Source: DASUSH01 sp963785155
Lineage (GTDB): Bacteria > Actinomycetota > Thermoleophilia > Solirubrobacterales > 70-9
DNA length: 64,000 bases
NCBI GenBank assembly: GCA_963785155.1
Contig: CAWAUB010000007.1
Span: 434,001-498,000 of the forward strand
Reading direction: 5' to 3'
This document shows, in pieces, positions 25,025 to 33,489 of the stretch. Every line of letters starts with the position of its first letter. The first letter of the stretch is position 1. The notes under the pieces were generated by a model. That model was given only the letters and a program-made list of their open reading frames with translations, was not told where the DNA came from and did no database searches. The position numbers and the translations under genes were made by a program.

Positions 25025-25924
25025 ATGAGGGCGAGCCGAGCGGTCCTCTTCATCCTGCCGGTAGTCGCTCTGGCGATCGCCTTCTGGCTGCTGGTGCTCG
25101 CTCCCAAGCGAGAGGAGGCGTCGAGCCTCGAGGAGGACATCACCGCGCTGCAGGGTCAGGTGAGCGATCAGGAGCAGCTCGCCGAGCTCGCCGAGACCGC
25201 GCGCAAGGACTTCCCGCAGGCCTACCGCCGGACCGTCGTCCTCGGCAAGGCCGCGCCCGAGGATGACGACACCTCGAGCCTCATCGTCCAGCTCGGGCGG
25301 ATCGCCGACGCGACGGGCGTCGAGTTCGTATCGCTCGAGCAGGAGACCTCCGGCGGTGCCGCGCCGGCGGCTCCCGCGCCATCGGAGCCGCAGACGCCGG
25401 CGCAGGCGGCGGAGGGCAGCGAACAGGCGGTTCAGAACGCCGAGGCGGAGGTCCCGGCCGCACCGGCGCCGACAGCCGCACCGGTGTCCGCACCCGCGCC
25501 GATCGAGGCGCAGGCCGCGCTGCTCCCGATCGGGGCGACGATCGGACCGGCAGGGTTGCCGGTGATGCGTTACGTACTCCACTTCAACGGCACGTTCTTC
25601 CAGCTGGCCGACTTCGTCGCCGGAATCGACACGATGGTCACGACGCGCGACAACGGGGAGCTCGGCGTCAACGGGCGGTTGGTGACGGTGGACAGCTTCG
25701 ACCTGGCCGTGCCACCGGTGACCACGATCCTCGACGACATCGAGGACGTGAGGAATCCGCAGCTGGAGGCCGACTTCACGGTCACCACCTTCCTGACCCC
25801 GGCCGATCAGGGTGTGACCGGCGGCGCCTCTCCGACCGGCCCCGCGCCGGTAACCGAGGCCGCGCCGGTCTCGACCGCCACCACTCCGGATCCGAACGCG
25901 ACCGCGGCGGCGAACACACCATGA
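25025..25924 (+). CDS. pilO: Pilus assembly protein PilO
   Basis: Partner of PilN. 299 residues from ATG 25025 (MRASRAVLFILPVVALAIAF), with a membrane helix at about 6-27, a coiled coil (REEASSLEEDITALQGQVSD) and a PilO ferredoxin-like domain (LIVQLGRIADATGVEFVSLE). The family motif YVLHFNGTFFQLADFVAGID and the IDTMV helix are clear. A low-complexity Ala/Pro stretch sits in the middle and the tail is Thr/Ala/Pro-rich. Its ATG lies one base after the pilN stop, and its stop overlaps the next ATG. Confidence 0.9.
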   Translation: MRASRAVLFILPVVALAIAFWLLVLAPKREEASSLEEDITALQGQVSDQEQLAELAETARKDFPQAYRRTVVLGKAAPEDDDTSSLIVQLGRIADATGVEFVSLEQETSGGAAPAAPAPSEPQTPAQAAEGSEQAVQNAEAEVPAAPAPTAAPVSAPAPIEAQAALLPIGATIGPAGLPVMRYVLHFNGTFFQLADFVAGIDTMVTTRDNGELGVNGRLVTVDSFDLAVPPVTTILDDIEDVRNPQLEADFTVTTFLTPADQGVTGGASPTGPAPVTEAAPVSTATTPDPNATAAANTP

Positions 25925-26820
25925 AGGCCCCCAAGTTCCTCAGCGATCTCTATGCCGACATGCGGGACCGCAAGCTCATCCCGCTGGTCGCGGTGCTCCT
26001 GATCGCGATTCCCGCGGTGCCGATCCTGTTGAGCAGCGACCCCGAGCCGATACCGCCCGCGGTGCCGATCGCGGCGGGTGCCGAGGCCGATGAACTGCCG
26101 ACCCTGCCAGCGGTGCTCGCCTCCGATCCCGGGCTCCGCGACTACAGGGAGCGACTGAACGCGCTTCGGACCAAGAACCCGTTCGCCGGCGTGCCTGCGG
26201 AGAAGTCCAAGTCGAAGGATGCGCAGGTGGAGGACGTCACCGAGGCGGCCGAGGCTGCCGGGATTCCGGTCGGCACCGGCGGGTCAGGCGGCGGTGGGAC
26301 GTCCATCGACGAGTCGACCACGACCGAGTCGATCGACGTCACCGACAACTCGGTCTCGAACTCCGGCAATAACAACAACAACAACAACAACGGCAACACC
26401 GAGCCCGACACCCTGGCCTTCCGCGTGGACGTAGAGGTCGGCCGGGCCGGTGATCTTCAGCGGCGCAAGAACGTAAAGCTGCTGACGCCGCTGCCAAGCC
26501 AGTCGAACCCGGTCTCCCTCTTCCTCGGCGCGAGCGAGGACGGCAAGCACGCGGTCTTCCTCGTCTCCGACGACGTGGTGACCGCGCGCGGCGACGGTCG
26601 CTGTGTGCCGACCCCTGCCGACTGCCAGTTCGCCAACCTCAAGAAGGGCGATGAGATGCGCTTCGGATACGCCCCCAACGGTGGCGACGCCGATACCTAC
26701 GTGCTCAAGGTGCTCGACATCCTCCTCGAGCGGAACGAGGACACCGCGAATCCGGACCGGAGCGGTCGCAGCGATTCCGGCGATCCCTCGGGGACGCTGG
26801 CCGCCTCATCCGGATCCTGA
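25921..26820 (+). CDS. PilP-position membrane protein of the pilus operon
   Basis: 299 residues, coupled to pilO by ATGA overlap. It has an N-terminal helix (LIPLVAVLLIAIPAVPILL, about 19-37), an extracytoplasmic LRTKNPFAGVP motif typical of proteins that dock on PilO or secretins, and a poly-Asn stretch (about 149-158, encoded by aac repeats at 26368-26396). A small beta domain follows (LAFRVDVEVGRAGDLQRRKN ... DTYVLKVLDILLER). It occupies the PilP slot but lacks a lipobox, and no PilQ secretin is present, consistent with a single-membrane cell. I assign the role by position only. Confidence 0.8.
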   Translation: MKAPKFLSDLYADMRDRKLIPLVAVLLIAIPAVPILLSSDPEPIPPAVPIAAGAEADELPTLPAVLASDPGLRDYRERLNALRTKNPFAGVPAEKSKSKDAQVEDVTEAAEAAGIPVGTGGSGGGGTSIDESTTTESIDVTDNSVSNSGNNNNNNNNGNTEPDTLAFRVDVEVGRAGDLQRRKNVKLLTPLPSQSNPVSLFLGASEDGKHAVFLVSDDVVTARGDGRCVPTPADCQFANLKKGDEMRFGYAPNGGDADTYVLKVLDILLERNEDTANPDRSGRSDSGDPSGTLAASSGS

Positions 26821-26861
26821 CCCACTGAACGCGGCGTACCGGTAGCTCGCAGGCTGCTGAG

Positions 26862-26867
26862 TAGCCT
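26862..26867 (+). promoter_or_regulatory. Predicted leaderless -10 box of aroC
   Basis: TAGCCT ends 6 bases before the aroC GTG at 26874, in the 53-base gap after the pilus operon. Confidence 0.45.
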
Positions 26868-26873
26868 CCTGCC

Positions 26874-28040
26874 GTGGACTTGAGCTTCACGACAGCGGGC
26901 GAATCGCACGGGCCGGGCCTCGTCGCGATCGTCGAGGGGCTGCCCGCCGGGCTCGAGGTCGACCGGGAGACGGTCGACCGCGACATGGCGCGCCGCCAGC
27001 TCGGGCACGGCCGCGGCGGGCGGATGAAGATCGAGAAGGACGCGGTGGAGGTGCGCTCCGGCGTCCGCCATGGCCGCACCCTCGGCAGCCCCGTCGCCCT
27101 CCTGGTCGCCAACCGCGACTACGAGAACTGGGAGGAGCGGATGAACCCGTGGCCGGTCGAGGCCGAGGTCGAGGAGGTCCACCTGCCGCGACCGGGCCAC
27201 GCCGACCTCGCCGGCCTGCTCAAGTTCGGCCATGCCGACGTTCGCAACGTGCTCGAGCGCGCAAGCGCGCGCGAGACGGCTGCGCGGGTCGCCGCCGGCG
27301 GGCTGGCCAAGGCCTTCCTCGCCGCGGTCGGCGTCAGCGTGTACAGCCACGTCCTGCAGATCGGGGGCGTCAAGGCTCCTGCACCCGACACCCTTGGGCC
27401 GGAGGATTTCGACGGGGTCGACGAGTCGCCGGTTCGCTGCCTGGACAAGGAGGCGGAGGAGGCGATGGTCGAGGAGATCAACCGCCTGCGCAAGGCGAAC
27501 GAGTCCCTCGGCGGGATCTTCGAGGTGCGCGCCTACGGGCTGGTCCCGGGCCTCGGTTCGTACACGACGCCGGACGGCCGCCTCGACGGGCGGCTGGCGC
27601 AGGCGATCGTCTCGATCCAGGCCGTGAAGGGCGTATCCGTGGGCGAGGCCTGGGACGTCGCGGGGCGACCCGGCTCCGAGGCCCACGACGAGATCTTCCA
27701 TTCCGCGGAGAAGGGCTACTACCGCGAGACGAATCACGCCGGTGGGGTGGAGGGCGGCATGTCGAACGGCGAGCCGCTCGTCGTCCAGGGCGCGCTGAAA
27801 CCGATCTCGACGCTGACCAAGCCGCTGCGCTCCGTCGACACGGAGACGAAGGAGCCGGCCGAGGCCCTTCGCGAGCGCACCGATTCGGCCGTGGTCCCGG
27901 CGGCCGGGGTCGTCGGCGAGGCGATGGTGGCCCTGACGCTCGCGCGCTGCTATCGCGAGAAGTTCGGCGGCGACCACATCGACGACGTGCTGGCCACGCT
28001 GGACGCCTACAGGCAACGCATCGACTGGCGCCGGCCCTAG
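26874..28040 (+). CDS. aroC: Chorismate synthase
   Basis: Converts EPSP to chorismate using reduced FMN. 388 residues, GTG start. Family signatures are FTTAGESHGPGL, the arginine-rich GHGRGGRMKIEKD, GHADLAGLLKFGHADVRNVLERASARET (read in two parts: GHADLAGLLKFG and DVRNVLERASARET) and NHAGGVEGGMSNGEP. It resumes the aromatic pathway after the pilus block and is followed 10 bases later by aroKB. Confidence 0.97.
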   Translation: MDLSFTTAGESHGPGLVAIVEGLPAGLEVDRETVDRDMARRQLGHGRGGRMKIEKDAVEVRSGVRHGRTLGSPVALLVANRDYENWEERMNPWPVEAEVEEVHLPRPGHADLAGLLKFGHADVRNVLERASARETAARVAAGGLAKAFLAAVGVSVYSHVLQIGGVKAPAPDTLGPEDFDGVDESPVRCLDKEAEEAMVEEINRLRKANESLGGIFEVRAYGLVPGLGSYTTPDGRLDGRLAQAIVSIQAVKGVSVGEAWDVAGRPGSEAHDEIFHSAEKGYYRETNHAGGVEGGMSNGEPLVVQGALKPISTLTKPLRSVDTETKEPAEALRERTDSAVVPAAGVVGEAMVALTLARCYREKFGGDHIDDVLATLDAYRQRIDWRRP

Positions 28041-28050
28041 GGAGCACCTG

Positions 28051-29619
28051 ATGGGTTCTCCCGAGACTCCGGCGATCGCGTTCGTCGGCTTCATGGGAGC
28101 CGGCAAGAGCGCCGCTGCGCGCACGGTCGCCCGCGCACTCGGCACCGAGCCGCTGGATTCCGATGCCGCGATCGAGGCCGAGGCTGGCCGCACGATCGCC
28201 GAGATCTTCGACTCCGAGGGCGAGGCGGGTTTCCGCGAGCGCGAGGAGCGTGTCGTGCTCGACCTGCTCGATGGCGGCGGGGTCGTGTCGCTCGGTGGGG
28301 GTGCGGTGGAGAGTCCCCGGATCCGCGAGGCGCTCGCGGGGGCCGTCACCGTCTGGTGCGACGTGGAGGAGGCGGTCGCGTGGGAGCGCGTCTCGCGCAA
28401 CGACAAGCGACCCCTGGGCCGTGACCGCGACGAGTTCGAACGCCGCTTCCGCCTGCGCCGCCCCCTCTACGAGGAGGCGGCTCGAGCGATCCTGCCGTCG
28501 ATGGCGCGCGAGGCCGCCGCGCCCGCCGCGCCGTGGCTCGCGGCCCTACGCGAGCGTCCCGCGCTGAGCCTCGTCTGGGCGCGTACGGAATCGGCCCAGT
28601 ACCCGGCGATCGTCGGGGCCGGGGCGGTCGAGTTGCTCGGCGCCGTCGAGGAAGCCGGTCTGCCCGGCCGGTGGTTCGCGATTGCCGACGGCGCGGTTTT
28701 GGCCGCGCACGGCGGGCTCCTGCCAACGATGCAGGCGACGATCGAGATCGAGGGCGGAGAGGCCTCGAAGACGATGGCCGTTGCCGAGCGCGTGCTCGCG
28801 CAGCTCGCGGACGCCGGTGCGCGCCGCGACGACGGCGTGATCGCCCTCGGCGGCGGTGTGGCCGGCGACCTCGCCGGCTTCTGCGCGGCCACCTACCAGC
28901 GCGGGATCCCGGTCGTTCAGGTGCCGACGACGATCGTCGCGCAGGTCGACTCCGCCTACGGGGGCAAGACCGGCGTCGACCTGCCCCAGGCGAAGAACTA
29001 CATCGGCGCCTACCACCAGCCGGCCGCAGTGCTCGCCGACACGACCACCCTGCGGACCCTGCCTCCCGAGGAGGTCTCGGCCGGCCTCGCCGAGGTAGTG
29101 AAGACGGCGCTGATCGCCGGCGGCGAACTCTGGGAGCGGGTGCGCGGCCTGCCCGGCGCGGACCTGGCCGTGCTCGCGCCCGGCGAGGTCGACGCGATCG
29201 TCCTGGCTTGCGCCCGGACGAAGCTGGAGGTCGTCGCCGAGGACGAGCGCGACTCCGGACGGCGCGCAGTCCTCAACCTCGGCCACACCGTGGGGCACGC
29301 GATCGAGGCGGTGAGCGGCTACGAGCGCTACCGACACGGTGAGGCGGTCGGCCTCGGCCTGCTCGCCGCGCTCGAGCTCTCCGGCGCCGGCGATCTCCGG
29401 GCAGAGGTGGCGGAACTGCTCGACCGGCTGGGTCTGCCAACCGAGCTCGACCCCGGGATCGATGTCGACGAGGTCATCGCCGCCACCGCCCGCGACAAGA
29501 AGGCGACCGCCGCCGGCGTGGGCTTCGTCCTCCTCGAGCATCCGGGCGAGCCGCGCACAGGCCAATCCGTCGCCGAGGCGGACCTGCGCGCGGCGATCAC
29601 GGGCCTGCGGGACACTTAG
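28051..29619 (+). CDS. aroKB: Fused shikimate kinase / 3-dehydroquinate synthase
   Basis: One 522-residue reading frame carries two pathway enzymes. Residues 1-170 are AroK, which phosphorylates shikimate: P-loop GFMGAGKS at 12-19, DSDAAIEAEAGRTIAEIF, and the lid RNDKRPLGRDRDEF. Residues 178-520 are AroB, which cyclises DAHP: GGGVAGDLAGFCAATYQRG, VPTTIVAQVDSAYGGKTGVD, KNYIGAYHQP, and metal ligands in HTVGHAIE and the RHGEAV region. The linker is short, so the fusion looks genuine and not a missed stop. AroB and AroK catalyse non-consecutive steps, so the gain is probably stoichiometry. Confidence 0.96.
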   Translation: MGSPETPAIAFVGFMGAGKSAAARTVARALGTEPLDSDAAIEAEAGRTIAEIFDSEGEAGFREREERVVLDLLDGGGVVSLGGGAVESPRIREALAGAVTVWCDVEEAVAWERVSRNDKRPLGRDRDEFERRFRLRRPLYEEAARAILPSMAREAAAPAAPWLAALRERPALSLVWARTESAQYPAIVGAGAVELLGAVEEAGLPGRWFAIADGAVLAAHGGLLPTMQATIEIEGGEASKTMAVAERVLAQLADAGARRDDGVIALGGGVAGDLAGFCAATYQRGIPVVQVPTTIVAQVDSAYGGKTGVDLPQAKNYIGAYHQPAAVLADTTTLRTLPPEEVSAGLAEVVKTALIAGGELWERVRGLPGADLAVLAPGEVDAIVLACARTKLEVVAEDERDSGRRAVLNLGHTVGHAIEAVSGYERYRHGEAVGLGLLAALELSGAGDLRAEVAELLDRLGLPTELDPGIDVDEVIAATARDKKATAAGVGFVLLEHPGEPRTGQSVAEADLRAAITGLRDT

Positions 29620-29622
29620 GCC

Positions 29623-30072
29623 ATGAAGGGCTCGCACAACCGCGTCGCGATCCTTCACGGAGTCAACCTCAACACGCTCGGCAAGCGCGATCCGGAGGTC
29701 TACGGGACCTTCTCGCTGCCGGAGCTCGAGACGCAGGTGAAGCGCTGGGCGCGTGAGCTCGACCTCGAGGCGACGTTCTTCCAGACGAACCACGAGGGTG
29801 ATTTCTGCGAGTACCTGCACCGCGCGCCCGAGCGCGCCGACGGGCTGATCGTCAACGCGGGCGCCTGGACGCATTACTCGTGGGCGATCCGCGACGCCCT
29901 CGAGGTCGCCGGCTTACCCGCGGTCGAGGTCCATATCTCCGACGTCCATTCGCGCGACGACTGGCGCAAGGAATCGGTCTTCGACGGACTCGTGCTCGAG
30001 AAGATCTCCGGCGAGGGCGCCGAGGGCTACAAGCGGGCGCTCGAGATCCTGCTCGCGGAGCTCTCGGAATGA
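29623..30072 (+). CDS. aroQ: 3-Dehydroquinate dehydratase, type II
   Basis: Dodecameric type II dehydroquinase giving 3-dehydroshikimate. 149 residues. LHGVNLNTLGKRDPEVYGT holds the catalytic Tyr in the flexible loop and the Arg/Lys. QTNHEGDFCEYLHRA, NAGAWTHYSWAIRDAL and VEVHISDVHSRDDWRKESVF contain the conserved Asn, His and substrate-binding residues. It starts 3 bases after the aroKB stop. A palindromic repeat sits between it and pepP. Confidence 0.97.
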   Translation: MKGSHNRVAILHGVNLNTLGKRDPEVYGTFSLPELETQVKRWARELDLEATFFQTNHEGDFCEYLHRAPERADGLIVNAGAWTHYSWAIRDALEVAGLPAVEVHISDVHSRDDWRKESVFDGLVLEKISGEGAEGYKRALEILLAELSE

Positions 30073-30077
30073 ACACC

Positions 30078-30108
30078 GCCGAATCCTCCGCTTCGCGTCC
30101 GGTTCGGC
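30078..30108. repeat. REP-like palindromic element between aroQ and pepP (copy 2)
   Basis: Shares 25 identical bases (30081-30105) with the element inside alaS. Arms gccgaa (30078-30083) and ttcggc (30103-30108) flank tcctccgcttcgcgtccgg. Here it lies between genes, 6 bases after the aroQ stop. Confidence 0.6.
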
Positions 30109-30127
30109 TGGATCGGATCTGCATCCG

Positions 30128-31216
30128 ATGAGCGAGCGGATCACGAAGCTCGCCTCGCTCGTCGCCGAGGAGGAGCTCGACATGCTCGTCGTCGCCGACC
30201 TCGTCCGTCCGGGGGACTCGGAGATCGCCGACCCCAACCTGCGCTGGCTCACCGGCTTCACCGGCACGAGCGGCGCGGCGGTGGTCGGGCCCGAGGCGGC
30301 GATCTTCGTGACCGACTTTCGCTACTCGGACCGGGTCCGCGAGGAAATCGAGGGCTTCGAGGTCGAGGAGGCGAAGCGCCTGCTCGTTCCCGCGATCGCA
30401 AAGCGACTCTCGGGGCGGGTCGGGTTCGACGACGCTCACACCAGCGTCAAGGTCTTCCAGGGGCTCGAGGAGGCGGTCGGCGACTCGGTCGAGCTGGTGC
30501 CCAGCGCCGGCCTCGTCGAGCGGCTGCGCCGCCGCAAGGACGCGGATGAGCTGGCGACGATGCGCGAGGCGGCGAAGCTGGCCGACAAGGCAGTCGAACG
30601 CGCGCTCGAGGGCGGCCTCGCGGGCCGCACCGAGCTCGAGGTCGCCCGGGTGAACGCGGCCGCGTGCCGCGAGCTCGGAGGCGAGCCGTCATTCCCCGCG
30701 ATCGTCGCCGCCGGGCCGAACGGAGGGCGGCCCCACGCCGAGCCCTCCGATCGAGTGATCCAGGAGGGCGAGCTGGTCGTCTTCGACCACGGGGCGATCG
30801 TCGACGGCTACTGCTCCGACGGAACCCGGACCTTCGCCGCCGGCGAGCCGAGCGACGAGGCCCGAGAGGTCTACGAGCTCGTCAAGCGGGCTCAGCAGGC
30901 GGGCCTCGATGCGGTCCGGGCGGGAGCGGTCGGCAAGGACGTTGACGCCGTGGCGCGCGACCTGATCGCGGCGGCCGGCCACGCTGAGCACTTCGGCCAC
31001 GGCCTCGGCCATGGGGTCGGCGTAGAGGTCCACGAGGCGCCGCGCCTGGGCCAGCGCTCCGAGGACATCCTCGAGTCCGGCGATGTCGTCACCGTCGAGC
31101 CCGGGGTCTACCTGGCCGGGAAGCTGGGGGTGCGGATCGAGGACATGGGCACCGTCACCGAGGACGGCTACGAGAACTTCAGCGGAAGCAGCAAGGAACT
31201 CCGGGTCGTCGGCTAG
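30128..31216 (+). CDS. pepP: Xaa-Pro aminopeptidase (M24)
   Basis: Dimetal M24 aminopeptidase that releases N-terminal residues before proline. 362 residues. The N-terminal creatinase domain (about 1-130) begins ITKLASLVAEEELDMLVV. The pita-bread catalytic domain has metal ligands Asp in VFDHGAIVDGYCSDGTRTF (two), His in FGHGLGHGVGVEVHEAPRLG, Glu in VTVEPGVYL and Glu in VRIEDMG. In relatives aroQ-pepP-efp-nusB are adjacent; here about 5.7 kb of other genes separate pepP from efp. Confidence 0.95.
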   Translation: MSERITKLASLVAEEELDMLVVADLVRPGDSEIADPNLRWLTGFTGTSGAAVVGPEAAIFVTDFRYSDRVREEIEGFEVEEAKRLLVPAIAKRLSGRVGFDDAHTSVKVFQGLEEAVGDSVELVPSAGLVERLRRRKDADELATMREAAKLADKAVERALEGGLAGRTELEVARVNAAACRELGGEPSFPAIVAAGPNGGRPHAEPSDRVIQEGELVVFDHGAIVDGYCSDGTRTFAAGEPSDEAREVYELVKRAQQAGLDAVRAGAVGKDVDAVARDLIAAAGHAEHFGHGLGHGVGVEVHEAPRLGQRSEDILESGDVVTVEPGVYLAGKLGVRIEDMGTVTEDGYENFSGSSKELRVVG

Positions 31217-31259
31217 CCGAACGGTTCTAGCGGTCGCGTCGCTGCAATACTCATGCGGC

Positions 31260-31811
31260 TTGAGAGCGTGCGGTGAACTCGAGTCGGTTCGTGGTCTCGG
31301 AACCCACGACCACGTATGCCTCTGTTACGAGGATGACGAGGAGATGCGCAACGCCGCCGTCGAATTCCTCAGCGAGGGACGGGCCCGCGGCGAACGCTTG
31401 ATGTATGTCGGGGCGGAGACCGTGCCGGCGCTTCGAGGGCACCTGGCGGGACTCGAGGATCTCGACGAGATGCTCGGCGACGGCTCGCTGCTGGTCCTTT
31501 CGCTGTCGTCGATCTATCCGCTCGGCACGCCAATTGATCCCGAGTCCCAGGTCGGGGTCTACATCCACGCGATCGACGAGGCGCTCGCGGACGGCTTCAC
31601 TGGCCTCCGCATCGCGGCCGACGTCACGGCTCTCGCAACCGTTCCGGCGAACCGCGACGCGCTCACGCGGTATGAGCACCTCGCCGACGAGGTGGCGGTG
31701 GCGAGAGAGATAACGGCGATGTGCTGTTACGAGCGCGGTGCGCTTCCGGCGCCGCTGATCGGTGATCTCGTGGACGCCCATCCCGCGGTTCACGAGACGC
31801 TCGTTTCCTAG
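31260..31811 (+). CDS. MEDS-domain (DcmR-like sensory) protein
   Basis: About 183 residues of the MEDS domain, a sensory module named for methanogen and methylotroph DcmR proteins. The opening GTHDHVCLCYEDDEEMRNAAVEFLSEG with conserved HxCxxY-type spacing and the GERLMYVGAET strand are diagnostic. A central DGSLLVLSLSSIYPLGTPID and IAADVTALA follow. No DNA-binding or kinase domain is attached. The start is uncertain: TTG at 31260 is the nearest in-frame codon to the domain. Solo MEDS proteins in actinobacteria often work near anti-sigma circuits; none is adjacent here. Confidence 0.82.
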   Translation: MRACGELESVRGLGTHDHVCLCYEDDEEMRNAAVEFLSEGRARGERLMYVGAETVPALRGHLAGLEDLDEMLGDGSLLVLSLSSIYPLGTPIDPESQVGVYIHAIDEALADGFTGLRIAADVTALATVPANRDALTRYEHLADEVAVAREITAMCCYERGALPAPLIGDLVDAHPAVHETLVS

Positions 31812-33004
31812 CCGCCCGGCTCCGCCCCCAGGTGACGGATGCGCTGGCGGCTCTCGCCGTAAAGCCGCGTTTCGTAGACGATCAGCGCCGTGAAAAGGGC
31901 GGCGACGATCGCGACGGTCGCCAACGAGGGCAGCTCGAGCGCCACCGGAACCAGCGCGAACAGGATCAGCGCAAGCCCAGTACGTCGGCGGTTGATCGTG
32001 TGGATGTGGCGGTAGCGGAACGCGACGTGGGCGAGCAGGTAGATCGCCACGCCGCCGAGCAGGGCAAATGCGGGCGCTGCCTTCAGCGGTTCGTCGACAT
32101 GTCCGAGCGTCTTCTTCATGCCGAGTGCCAGGAGCACGATCCCGGCGACCATCGGCAGGTGGAGGAAGGAGTAGGAGTCGCGCGCCATCTCGTTCTGTTC
32201 CCTTCCGGGTGTGGCTTGGACGAGTCGCCGGCTGGCAACGATCGCGACGACGTCGAAATAGGTCCACCAGATCCCTGCGGCGATCGCGATGCCGAGGACC
32301 GCGGCGGCGACGACCCCGAGCGTGATCGCGCCGGTCACGCCGGCGCCGATCGCGACGATCGACTCGCCGAGCGCGATGATCAGGATCAACGCGTGTCGTT
32401 CGGCGAAGTGCCCCGCAACGAGTTTCCAGCCCCCGGAGCCGAAGAACAGCGGGCCCGCCATGTCCAGGGCTAGCGCGAGGGCCCAGATCGCGATCTGGGC
32501 GCCGCCGTCGAGAAAGGACGCGAGGACGAGGAGCCCGAGCCCCACGAGTGTGCTTCCGAGCAGGCCGGTGATGATCGAACGGCGCAGCTCCGGCTCGTCG
32601 TCGCTCGCGATCCAGAACAGGCCGAGCTGCGCGAACCGCACGACGCCGTAGGCGATCGCGAAGAGGAGACCGTCGTCACCGAATGCGTGCGGCACCGCGA
32701 TCGCCGCGACGAGGAACCCGGCCATAGCAAGGAAGACCGTGAGCCGGACCAGGTCCTCCTCCGGGTCGACGACGCTCGTCAGCCAGGAGTAGCCGACCCA
32801 CGCCCACCAGAGGACTCCCAGCACCAGCAGCCCCTTTACGAGCCCCTCCCAGGTCGGCTCGTCCGCCATCAGTGCCGTGCACTGGGTCAGCGCCAGGACG
32901 AAGACGAGGTCGAAGAACAGCTCGAGCGGCGTCACCCGCTCCTCTGAGCGCCTCGTCGTGCTCAGCCGTCGCGTCCGCCCGGTCTCGGATGCCTCCGTCG
33001 CCAT
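31808..33004 (-). CDS. Low temperature requirement protein A (LtrA) family membrane protein
   Basis: 398 residues with about 10-12 transmembrane helices. The family signature is VTPLELFFDLVFVLALTQ near residue 24-41, followed by WWAWVGYSWLTSVVDPEED and HFAERHALILIIALGESIVAIG (quoted in two parts: HFAERHALILIIALGES, IVAIG). LtrA was named in Listeria for growth in the cold; the transported or bound molecule is unknown. It overlaps the MEDS gene tail to tail by 4 bases and is divergent from the SpoIIAA-like gene across a 40-base gap. Confidence 0.93.
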   Translation of the reverse strand: MATEASETGRTRRLSTTRRSEERVTPLELFFDLVFVLALTQCTALMADEPTWEGLVKGLLVLGVLWWAWVGYSWLTSVVDPEEDLVRLTVFLAMAGFLVAAIAVPHAFGDDGLLFAIAYGVVRFAQLGLFWIASDDEPELRRSIITGLLGSTLVGLGLLVLASFLDGGAQIAIWALALALDMAGPLFFGSGGWKLVAGHFAERHALILIIALGESIVAIGAGVTGAITLGVVAAAVLGIAIAAGIWWTYFDVVAIVASRRLVQATPGREQNEMARDSYSFLHLPMVAGIVLLALGMKKTLGHVDEPLKAAPAFALLGGVAIYLLAHVAFRYRHIHTINRRRTGLALILFALVPVALELPSLATVAIVAALFTALIVYETRLYGESRQRIRHLGAEPGG

Positions 33005-33030
33005 CGACTAATCCTTGCAATCGCCGCCGC

Positions 33031-33036
33031 TAGCCT
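33031..33036 (+). promoter_or_regulatory. Predicted leaderless -10 box of the SpoIIAA-like gene
   Basis: TAGCCT ends 8 bases before the ATG at 33045. It lies in the short divergent gap shared with the LtrA gene. Confidence 0.45.
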
Positions 33037-33044
33037 CGACTTCG

Positions 33045-33416
33045 ATGGTCGAGCCGATCGCTGAGATGCCCGAGGGAACGTTCGGATTCCGGGCGTGGAA
33101 GAGGGTGGACGCCGAGGAGTACAAGCGGGTGATCATCCCCGCGCTCGAGGCCGCCGTGAAGGAGGGCAACGTGCGCCTTCTATTCGAGGTCGACCCCGAG
33201 TTCGAGCGCTTCGACCCCGCGACCCTCTGGGCCGACATGAAGGAGGGCGTCAACCTCGGCCTTCACGACCGCGACGCCTTCGAGCGCTTCGCCCTCGTCA
33301 CCGACCTCGACTGGATGCGCCGCGGTACCGAGCTGTTCGCCTGGGCGATGCCCGGCGAGTCCCGAGTCTTCAGCTCGAGCGACCTCGAGGCCGCGAAGGC
33401 CTGGCTCGCCGCCTGA
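33045..33416 (+). CDS. SpoIIAA-like (STAS-fold) protein
   Basis: 123 residues from ATG 33045. The fold pattern fits the SpoIIAA-like/CRAL-TRIO-related family: GTFGFRAWKRVDAEEYKRVIIPAL, VRLLFEVDPEFERFDPATLW, then FERFALVTDLDWMRRGTELF and a final EAAKAWLAA helix (segments quoted in part). These proteins bind lipids or act as membrane-docking STAS domains; no phosphorylatable Ser in a DSSG motif is present, so it is not an RsbV. TTG 33015 is an alternative upstream start, but the leaderless-type box favours 33045. Confidence 0.8.
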   Translation: MVEPIAEMPEGTFGFRAWKRVDAEEYKRVIIPALEAAVKEGNVRLLFEVDPEFERFDPATLWADMKEGVNLGLHDRDAFERFALVTDLDWMRRGTELFAWAMPGESRVFSSSDLEAAKAWLAA

Positions 33417-33489
33417 GCGGCCGGAGTCCGGAGGAACTCAAGTATTTCGCAAGCAGTGCCGATGGTTTGTCGCATGGGGAGTTTCAGGG

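Noticed and set aside
26368..26396. aac microsatellite in the PilP-position gene as a phase-variation tract
   Set aside because: The unit is three bases, so length changes keep the frame; at most it varies a linker.
31252..31275. Seven-codon ATG frame (MRLESVR) just before the MEDS gene, as a leader peptide
   Set aside because: It has no ribosome-binding site, no attenuator hairpin and no regulatory codons; probably chance.
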